Assembly: GCA_019096065.1 (NCBI GenBank)
Contig: JAGUCH010000005.1
Coordinates: 4,526,001 to 4,590,000 of the forward strand
Direction of reading: 5' to 3'
From: Paracyclopina nana
Lineage: Eukaryota > Arthropoda > Copepoda > Cyclopoida > Cyclopettidae
Length of the DNA stretch: 64,000 nt
Shown here: piece by piece, positions 57,647-64,000 of the stretch
Layout of the letters: each line of letters begins with the position of its first letter
Position numbering within the stretch: the stretch's first letter is position 1
Translations under genes and position numbers: made by a program
The notes under the pieces: model-generated
What the model was told of the DNA's origin: nothing
The model's database searches: none
The model's input: only the letters and a program-made list of their open reading frames with translations

Positions 57647-60211
57647 ATGGCTAATCAGGATTCTAGGATCACTGGACCTACTCTGGCTGAGGAAGTTACG
57701 AAAGTAAAGGATCGATTGTTGCAACATCTTGGGATTAGTGAGGACACTTTTCAAGGGTACTTATCCCAATGCCACCCAAATGGGACCAGCAGGACTGTCT
57801 TGCAAAGATTTCTGCCACACGTTGCTTACCCTGAAGCACTAGAGTTTGTTACGGTAACCCCAGCACAAATAGCAGCTGTATGGGATAGGACTCGAATAGT
57901 AATTGTTCCCAGGGAGCCAATTAGACCATTGGATGATCATATTATGGCAATCATTAGGACTATGCCTCTTAAAGACCCAGTAGGCCAGGTTGTAAATGTG
58001 GTTAAATATATTGATGCTCTTGACCCTAATTCATTGACAAGCACGACATGTGCTTTATTATGCATTTGTTTTGGTCTGGATGAGTTCCTAACTCGTATTG
58101 AGGAAAAGAAAGATCTGCAGCGCATCCAAGAAGTTGATGGAAGCTCCATGACCTATGCACTGTCAGGGACGCATGAAATGGTTGCGACATTGATATCCAG
58201 GAATTGGCTAAAGATACGGGCATTTGGAGATGGATTTTCTATTGTAGCGAGGCTTTATGGCCTACAAATCGATTATTTCCTAAATGAGCCGCTTAACCTG
58301 AAGCCACAGAAAACTTCAGGCCAGAGTGTACATTTCCCAAACAATGAGACGAGTAATGCTGTTCCAGATATGTCTTCGATAGCAAGTCCACCTGGGACTA
58401 ACCATCACGAGTTCACTACTGGAGCTGACCTGAATGGCCATAATAAGTCAGTCCTAACTTCGACTAAAATGAATCCTCGTGATTTGCACAACTTGACTAA
58501 TTCTGTCACGCTTCCTCCAATGGAAGTTGTACATAGGATGGTACAAAAGATGTTGTCAGGAGGCCATTTGAATATTCAGGAATTGAACACGGTAAAAGCT
58601 TACTACACGAAAATGCATGATGCAAGCACGGCAAATAAAATTATTGCCTCTGCACAAATCACGGCTAAGCACATGGTTGGGGCAAAAGTAGAGTCTATCT
58701 TCAGTAAGAATTTAGAAAGAACCTTAAGCATAGTAGATGCTGCGACGAAGGAAAGAATGGTGCCGGAAACTGACGTCATCTACGATGAGTCTGCTCCGAT
58801 TTCAGAGAGGCTGAAGTTAATTAACACCGACGAGATTAAGGATGTGGAATCAGCCAGACGAGTAATCCTTCAGATGGTTGACCCAAACTTATCCTCAGGA
58901 AAGAAATTGATTGAGATGCAGAAGCTCTTTAGTGTACTTAGCACGAGGGACGAGTTTACTTCTCTCCAAAAGCAGATATTGGCAGAGGGCTACTTGAAGA
59001 CCCCTGAAATAAGTGTGGCCGCTGGAGTATCAGCTGACACTTCTAGGAGCATTTATGATCCGACCACCATGAGAGGTTACATCGCTGCACCTACGAATGG
59101 CCATGTTAAGTATGCAAGCTCACAGTCAATGAAGGAGATTAGGCACAAATATACTAAAAAGTTTGATCTACATAGTTCCTCATTAACTGCTGAGAATATA
59201 ATAAATTTTCTGGACTATATGGCGAACGAGGCTGGCAGACAGCATTGGTCTCATGCAGCTTTGTTAACAGCCATGTGTGAGGCTTCATCCCAGAATACTA
59301 GTGAGTATTTTAAGGGGATGGCTGGAGAAGGAAAAGATGGTATGGAATTGCTATGGCAAGATATCTTTAACTACACGCAGTTTGTGCGTAAAGAGGATCC
59401 ATATTTCCTCATTCAGGAGATGATCCGGAAACCTACTGAGTGCTTCACTGCCACACTTAAGGCAATTCTTCGACTGCGAATGAAGATACACAGCACAACC
59501 ATTGGAGATGGCGGAGATGCTCATGCAGTCTCTGAAGCCATCTCTGATGGTTTTGCACTCCTAGGACGTCATTGGCCTCAGAATTACCAGTCATTAGTAA
59601 ACAAATACAACGACTATCTGCTGAGAGCGAATATACCTGCTAGGAGTTTGCATGCCTACAATATCATGATGAACTTGATTGGCAGTGACCTAGGTACCTA
59701 TGTGCCAAGGGACCTGGATAGGGCTCATAAAGAGGAGAGGCTGCCAATGGTACCCAATATGCGTGCCAAACCTAGAATTGCTATGGTTGAAGCTACTGAA
59801 GAAGAGGTGTTAGACAGTGCTAGCACTATGTCGGCAGCCTCTGGCCGTAGTCAACGAAGTGCTAAAATAATAAATGAGCTACAAAGCGAGTTGGCTCGAG
59901 CAAATTTTGAATTGAGTAGGCAAGCTGTTGAAGTAGCTATGATGAAAGCTGAATCACCATCCGAGAAAATAAATAGGCTGGGAAAAACTTTTAACATAGA
60001 TACATCTAAGTTGCCTGAAGGAAACCCTCTTCAGACTAATGGGTGCTTGTTCTGCAACCAATTGCATTACGCTACACAGTGTACGAATTACCCGAACACG
60101 AATTTGACCTCAATTAGAAACGATGGCACATTGTGCCCGTTGTGTAAAGGATTGCACCTTGAGTTTAGGGGAGAACAGTGTTGGAAGACACGACCTGCTC
60201 GTAAACAATAA
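57647..60211 (+). CDS. Retroelement ORF1, large Gag-like protein
   Basis: 854 residues, long for a Gag. A helical region at about 525-690 (WSHAALLTAM, YFLIQEMIRKPTECF, LRLRMKIHS, YNIMMNLIGSDLGTY) is where a capsid-like fold would sit. A short coiled coil lies at about 745-775 (INELQSELARANFELSRQAV). Two C-terminal Cys/His clusters follow (CLFCNQLHYATQC, which is Cx2Cx3Hx4C, and CPLCKGLHLEFRGEQC), variants of the nucleocapsid knuckle. The N-terminal 500 residues resemble nothing I know. The capsid call is inference; the knuckles and position are direct. Confidence 0.7.
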   Translation: MANQDSRITGPTLAEEVTKVKDRLLQHLGISEDTFQGYLSQCHPNGTSRTVLQRFLPHVAYPEALEFVTVTPAQIAAVWDRTRIVIVPREPIRPLDDHIMAIIRTMPLKDPVGQVVNVVKYIDALDPNSLTSTTCALLCICFGLDEFLTRIEEKKDLQRIQEVDGSSMTYALSGTHEMVATLISRNWLKIRAFGDGFSIVARLYGLQIDYFLNEPLNLKPQKTSGQSVHFPNNETSNAVPDMSSIASPPGTNHHEFTTGADLNGHNKSVLTSTKMNPRDLHNLTNSVTLPPMEVVHRMVQKMLSGGHLNIQELNTVKAYYTKMHDASTANKIIASAQITAKHMVGAKVESIFSKNLERTLSIVDAATKERMVPETDVIYDESAPISERLKLINTDEIKDVESARRVILQMVDPNLSSGKKLIEMQKLFSVLSTRDEFTSLQKQILAEGYLKTPEISVAAGVSADTSRSIYDPTTMRGYIAAPTNGHVKYASSQSMKEIRHKYTKKFDLHSSSLTAENIINFLDYMANEAGRQHWSHAALLTAMCEASSQNTSEYFKGMAGEGKDGMELLWQDIFNYTQFVRKEDPYFLIQEMIRKPTECFTATLKAILRLRMKIHSTTIGDGGDAHAVSEAISDGFALLGRHWPQNYQSLVNKYNDYLLRANIPARSLHAYNIMMNLIGSDLGTYVPRDLDRAHKEERLPMVPNMRAKPRIAMVEATEEEVLDSASTMSAASGRSQRSAKIINELQSELARANFELSRQAVEVAMMKAESPSEKINRLGKTFNIDTSKLPEGNPLQTNGCLFCNQLHYATQCTNYPNTNLTSIRNDGTLCPLCKGLHLEFRGEQCWKTRPARKQ

Positions 60212-61701
60212 TGGGACCAAGTACAAAAACTCCCAATAAGAATGATAAAGATAGTTACATCTTGCCTTCATTTATGAGGGGAGAATGTAACAAAGAAGTA
60301 GGACGAGCTTACTTTGATTATTTAAAGGAGCAATCTGTGAAAAATGCTGAAATTATGACTAGTGGAAGTGAGGACGAAAAGGCTCTGGTCCTTGCAATAA
60401 GGGGTAGAAAAAGTCGGTTTGTTCCTCAGCATACTATGACTGTGATTGAGATTAGCATAATACTGTTTGCAATAACAATATGTCAATATTGCTTATTTGG
60501 TTGGAATTATTGGCCAATTACAGTAATCTGTAGTGGAGCAATAATAGCTTTATGGTACTACTTTGTAAAAGGTAGCACGATTGATGAGCAAAAAACTTGT
60601 AGTAATGATGGTATCATTACACATCTGGCCTCAGTAAATGCTAATGAAGCAGAGCCAGTAACACATTTTGAACCTTTACCGAATCCGGAACTTGAAGATG
60701 ACGTGCTGAGTATATACTCATTAAAACTACATAATGTTTGTGAAAGGTATTTTATACCAGTGGAGATAACTGGAAAAATACGTTTGCATGCTTTATTTGA
60801 CAGTGGAGCAATGGTGCAGATAATATCACGCACTCTTGTAAAACTGATCGAAGACAAAATTGGTTACACTCTACCTCGGGTCGAAACTAATTATGTAATT
60901 AAGAACTTTAATGGGGAAGAATTCCCAGGGAATGAAGCTGTCTCTATTCAAGTTGCATTTGGGAATCGTGTTTTAATCAGACAGGCTGTTTTCCTTGTAT
61001 CTGATTGCGATACACTATTAATGATAGGAAACTCGTTATTAGTGGACAATAATGTCCGGATGACTAGTAAAGATGGAAAGCACTTTATGGATTTCCCTGG
61101 AAAGTCCAAACATAAGAAAATTCCACTCTTACTATCAAAAGAGGCTTTCTACCCAGTGGCAATAAATGAAGGGATCACTCTACTCCCTGGAGAAGAAGTG
61201 ACCACCATGGCTAGTTTACCTCATGATTTACCTGTCATCAGTAATGACATCCAAATAGATTCTGACTCTGACGAAGATGACGACCTTGGTCGTACTCATC
61301 ACCAGAGAAATGTTTATTCCGGATTGGTGGATAAGTACTTAAACTTTATGCCTAGTAACGAGTACCGCGGAGTGACCTCTGAGGGGGCACTTACTGCAGT
61401 CACTCGTAAAGGTACTTTCCCAGTAAATATTGGGAATAATACTGAGGATCCCATCTACTTAAATGCACATGCAGTGATTGGGCGAGCCAGGATTGTCAAG
61501 AAACAGAAGTTTAAAAGTACGGTTGCAGCCCATGTGGCTAACATTAGTCTAAAGGCTCTGGAGCATGAGATGGAGTCATGTTACTGCAATTATTTAGATT
61601 CGCACGTAATTGTGCAGTTTACTGATATAAATGGACTTTCCTTTACTGATATGCATTTTTTCAATGCCTATGAGCCATTAAGGGAAGCCACAAGCCTATG
61701 A
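60211..61701 (+). CDS. Retroelement ORF2, aspartic protease with membrane segments
   Basis: 496 residues, overlapping ORF1 by one base (TAATG). Residues about 74-115 form two hydrophobic segments (IEISIILFAITICQYCLFG and WPITVICSGAIIALWYYFV). A retropepsin-like domain follows from about 185, with the active-site motif LFDSGAMVQIIS and a downstream LLMIGNSLLVDNN that fits the second conserved loop. An acidic stretch (DSDSDEDDD) lies near 350. A protease in its own ORF with membrane spans is unusual for Ty3/gypsy, where it is normally fused to Gag or Pol. Confidence 0.72.
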   Translation: MGPSTKTPNKNDKDSYILPSFMRGECNKEVGRAYFDYLKEQSVKNAEIMTSGSEDEKALVLAIRGRKSRFVPQHTMTVIEISIILFAITICQYCLFGWNYWPITVICSGAIIALWYYFVKGSTIDEQKTCSNDGIITHLASVNANEAEPVTHFEPLPNPELEDDVLSIYSLKLHNVCERYFIPVEITGKIRLHALFDSGAMVQIISRTLVKLIEDKIGYTLPRVETNYVIKNFNGEEFPGNEAVSIQVAFGNRVLIRQAVFLVSDCDTLLMIGNSLLVDNNVRMTSKDGKHFMDFPGKSKHKKIPLLLSKEAFYPVAINEGITLLPGEEVTTMASLPHDLPVISNDIQIDSDSDEDDDLGRTHHQRNVYSGLVDKYLNFMPSNEYRGVTSEGALTAVTRKGTFPVNIGNNTEDPIYLNAHAVIGRARIVKKQKFKSTVAAHVANISLKALEHEMESCYCNYLDSHVIVQFTDINGLSFTDMHFFNAYEPLREATSL

Positions 61702-64000
61702 TTAGTAGAAAAGGAAATTACGTATTTATCTCAGCTAACCAAAGTGACGGTTACGAAGAGATAACTGATGTGATAATTAGCAAATTTATGAAACGAGAAA
61801 AATGGGATGAATTACCATGGGCTGTTATTGTCCCAGGACATAAACTTTTGTCTGGCGAACAAAAGCGCATTGTAATAAAGATGAATATGATGGTGGATAA
61901 ACTTAAAGTAGTATGGCTAAAATATAAGTATATTTGCCCACCATGTATGACCATTGCCTTGTGTCCTATTGAATCCTACCTCAATGGGATGGATAGGGTC
62001 ATAATAACTATGATGATACATGAGTATGAGAATTACCCACTTGCTTATCAAAGAAATGAACTAGATAAGTATTTTGAACTAAACGTTCTTGGAGCTCATG
62101 GTATCATGTTTAAGTTGTCCAACAATGTTGAGTTAATATTCCATGTCCCTAGCGAACATGCAGAGAATGTTGGCTACCTAACCACACTTATGTACATAAT
62201 AATTGGTCAATTACGATACCAAAATGTAGCTGACGATGTGTGGATTAGAACACTTATGGATGGTGACGTGCATGTAGGTGACCCACTTTGTATGGCAACC
62301 ACCGCTGCATTGCTAGTGTTATCTGGGTTACAAATGTACCCTGATGACCTTACCAAAGAGGATATAAAGACAAAATTTGGTAAATTTATACCTTTTGTAC
62401 TTGAACCACATGGTTGCTCATGCAAGCCTTGCTTGGCAAAGAACATGGGCATCAAAGTGCCACTTAAAAGCTTCACTACTATTTATGAAGGTCCTATTGT
62501 TGGTACCAGTATCAGGCAAACAGTCCTGAAAAGTCCTTCTGAACTAGACCTTGTATCAGCTAGCCTGGAGCTTTCTAAGGATGAGAGAAATAACCAAAAA
62601 CTATATGATGAGGTTTATAATCTCCTTTTGAAATTCCCTAGTGAATTTGACCCTCTCCGTGTTTTAAATGGAGTAGCAGGTTACACATTTCCATTGAAAC
62701 CAGAAACGATCCTGAACATGGACCTAGAACACATTCCGGATGAAGTTAGAGAGGACTTTAGGGACCTCTTAATAGAATATAAGACTATATTCTCGGAGGA
62801 CCCTAGATCATATAGGCTATGGAATGTTGAACCCATGAAGTTCCAGCTAAAGGACGATAAACCATTAGTGCCAAAAGTATTTAACATGTCAGAGTATGAA
62901 ACTACCCAGGTTGACCGTAAAATAGCTTTAATGCTGTCATCTGGATTAATTGAGATTGTGGATAAGTCACTTAATAGGTACTCGGCTTGCCCTTGTTTCT
63001 TGACTTCAAGGCCAAATGATGAAAAGCTGCCTATGAAGCAACGCAAGCCTCGGCTACTAGTTGACTTAACATCTTTTAATAAAAATCTGATATTTACGAC
63101 TTCAGAGCACATAGTGCCACCTATCCCTACCTTGCTAGGGATGTTATCTAATTCATGTTTGATGTCATCTTTTGATGTGACATCCGGATACGATAACTTA
63201 CCTGTGGACTCTGATAGTGCTGATATGTGCTGCTTCGCAGTAACGTCCCCTCGCAGTATATATAGATCAGTCTTTTTGAAAAGTAAGTCATGCCTACAAG
63301 GGATCGCCATTGCTCCGAGAATGTTCGCAGAGCTCCTCCAACAGGCCCTTAACCCTGAGATATTGCCCTTTACATGTGTATATGTAGACGATTTGGTCGT
63401 GGCCTGTAAGAACCCTGGCAAGCCTAGGCCTGCTACATTGGACGATTACATACGACATTTAGGTGATTTGAGGAAGTTGTTTCAAAGCCTCAAGGACTTA
63501 AATGCCCTATTACAAATTAAAAAGACGCAATTAGGTGTTAAAGAAGCTACAGTCTTAGGGCACCTAATATCTATTGATGAAAATGGGATTATGACTATGC
63601 GAATGCCCGATAAATTCAGGTCTGCATTTGATGATTTCCCTATGCCCACAACAAAGAAACAGCTGCAAAAGTTTATTGGGATGACAAACTGGTTAAGCCA
63701 ATACTGCCCCAATATGGCTACTTACACGGCACCATTGCTAGATGTGTTACAAACAGCGCAAGGAAAAGCAGGAAAATTCACTTTCACTGCTTTCCAGGAA
63801 AAATGTTTCTATAAAGTAATAGACGAGATTAAAACGGGTATGTCGTTGGCACTACCACGTTTTAAAGAAGGTTATTTAGTGGTTGATTCTGGGGTAATAA
63901 GTACTTCAGCCTTATTAATGGAGGTGAATGAGGATGGGAAAGCTGTGTGTGTTGGTGCACACAGCGCACGCTTTCCTCTATCAGTTTGCCTCTCATACCA
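61698..64000 (+). CDS. Retroelement ORF3, Pol (reverse transcriptase-RNase H), runs off window
   Basis: Overlaps ORF2 by four bases (ATGA) and is open to the window end, more than 765 codons. The first 320 or so residues are unassigned and include HGCSCKPCLAKN. The reverse transcriptase follows, with SSFDVTSGYDNLPVDSD (the gypsy FDL.SGY..I position), CLQGIAIAPRMFAELLQQAL and the active site CVYVDDLVVA. Then come LGHLISIDENGIM, TTKKQLQKFIGMTNW and an RNase H beginning YLVVDSGVISTSALLMEV. Motif order and spacing are those of Ty3/gypsy Pol. Integrase is not reached. Confidence 0.88.
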   Translation, partial: MISRKGNYVFISANQSDGYEEITDVIISKFMKREKWDELPWAVIVPGHKLLSGEQKRIVIKMNMMVDKLKVVWLKYKYICPPCMTIALCPIESYLNGMDRVIITMMIHEYENYPLAYQRNELDKYFELNVLGAHGIMFKLSNNVELIFHVPSEHAENVGYLTTLMYIIIGQLRYQNVADDVWIRTLMDGDVHVGDPLCMATTAALLVLSGLQMYPDDLTKEDIKTKFGKFIPFVLEPHGCSCKPCLAKNMGIKVPLKSFTTIYEGPIVGTSIRQTVLKSPSELDLVSASLELSKDERNNQKLYDEVYNLLLKFPSEFDPLRVLNGVAGYTFPLKPETILNMDLEHIPDEVREDFRDLLIEYKTIFSEDPRSYRLWNVEPMKFQLKDDKPLVPKVFNMSEYETTQVDRKIALMLSSGLIEIVDKSLNRYSACPCFLTSRPNDEKLPMKQRKPRLLVDLTSFNKNLIFTTSEHIVPPIPTLLGMLSNSCLMSSFDVTSGYDNLPVDSDSADMCCFAVTSPRSIYRSVFLKSKSCLQGIAIAPRMFAELLQQALNPEILPFTCVYVDDLVVACKNPGKPRPATLDDYIRHLGDLRKLFQSLKDLNALLQIKKTQLGVKEATVLGHLISIDENGIMTMRMPDKFRSAFDDFPMPTTKKQLQKFIGMTNWLSQYCPNMATYTAPLLDVLQTAQGKAGKFTFTAFQEKCFYKVIDEIKTGMSLALPRFKEGYLVVDSGVISTSALLMEVNEDGKAVCVGAHSARFPLSVCLSY

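Larger units (their letters stand above)
57647..64000 (+). mobile_element. Ty3/gypsy-like LTR retroelement, three ORFs, 3' part outside window
   Basis: An endogenous element with a Gag-like ORF, a separate protease-bearing ORF and a Pol ORF (reverse transcriptase then RNase H, the Ty3/gypsy order). All three frames are open in the visible part, so it looks whole here and I saw no breaks; the rest of Pol, any integrase, any further genes and the 3' LTR lie beyond position 64000. The 5' LTR and leader must be upstream of 57647 but cannot be delimited without the second LTR. AATAAA near 57415 and a duplicated CGTGTGACTCCGT (about 57571 and 57612) lie in that leader. The intact frames suggest a recent insertion; LTR divergence could not be measured. 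Confidence 0.85.

Noticed and set aside
1-64000. CRISPR arrays, operons, bacterial genes
   Set aside because: No spaced identical repeats; spliced genes and Pol III signals show eukaryotic DNA.

Overview
This is eukaryotic nuclear DNA, almost certainly from an arthropod and perhaps a crustacean. Genes are separated by AT-rich, stop-riddled DNA. Introns are short, mostly about 55-90 bp. Ordinary metazoan genes (BRPF1, SoxE, ZNF207, TMEM11, CARHSP1) sit beside a CLIP-domain serine protease homologue, an arthropod immune family. I assigned exons by eye from reading frame, splice consensus and remembered family sequence, so the crustacean call is only a guess.

Layout. 1-2.7 kb: repeat-rich flank with a foldback palindrome and a tRNA-like relic. 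2.76-4.05 kb: dead CRAL-TRIO paralogue. 4.44-4.83 kb: TA-flanked MITE. 6.0-7.1 kb: intact CRAL-TRIO lipid-transfer gene. 7.4-8.2 kb (minus): TMEM11. 8.74 kb: tRNA-Ala(TGC). 9.3-13.1 kb: GC- and CpG-rich block without a convincing gene. 14.6-16.4 kb (minus): SoxE. 19.9-20.5 kb (minus): Ala/Gln-rich exon. 23.5-24.7 kb (minus): ZNF207/BuGZ, divergent from BRPF1 (25.9-29.9 kb), which is followed closely by an LRWD1-type WD40 gene (30.1-31.7 kb). 33.3 kb: Ser/Arg/Pro-rich, possibly muscle, protein. 38.2-39.9 kb: CLIP serine protease homologue with the catalytic Ser replaced by Gly. 40.4-44.7 kb (minus): ten-exon Cys-loop channel. 46.8 kb: small PY-motif membrane protein. 48.0 kb: TLC-domain protein. 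50.0 kb: CARHSP1. 57.6 kb to the end: a Ty3/gypsy-like LTR retroelement with three head-to-tail ORFs, whole as far as visible and cut by the window edge.

The host genes do not form a pathway. Two chromatin-linked genes (BRPF1 and LRWD1) are neighbours, and the BRPF1/ZNF207 pair shares one divergent upstream region. The most notable points are the retroelement architecture (a separate protease ORF with predicted membrane segments), three GC-AG introns among 33 assigned, an Ala/Gln-rich exon with an in-frame UGA-C, the WD-only LRWD1 gene, and the unexplained CpG-rich block.
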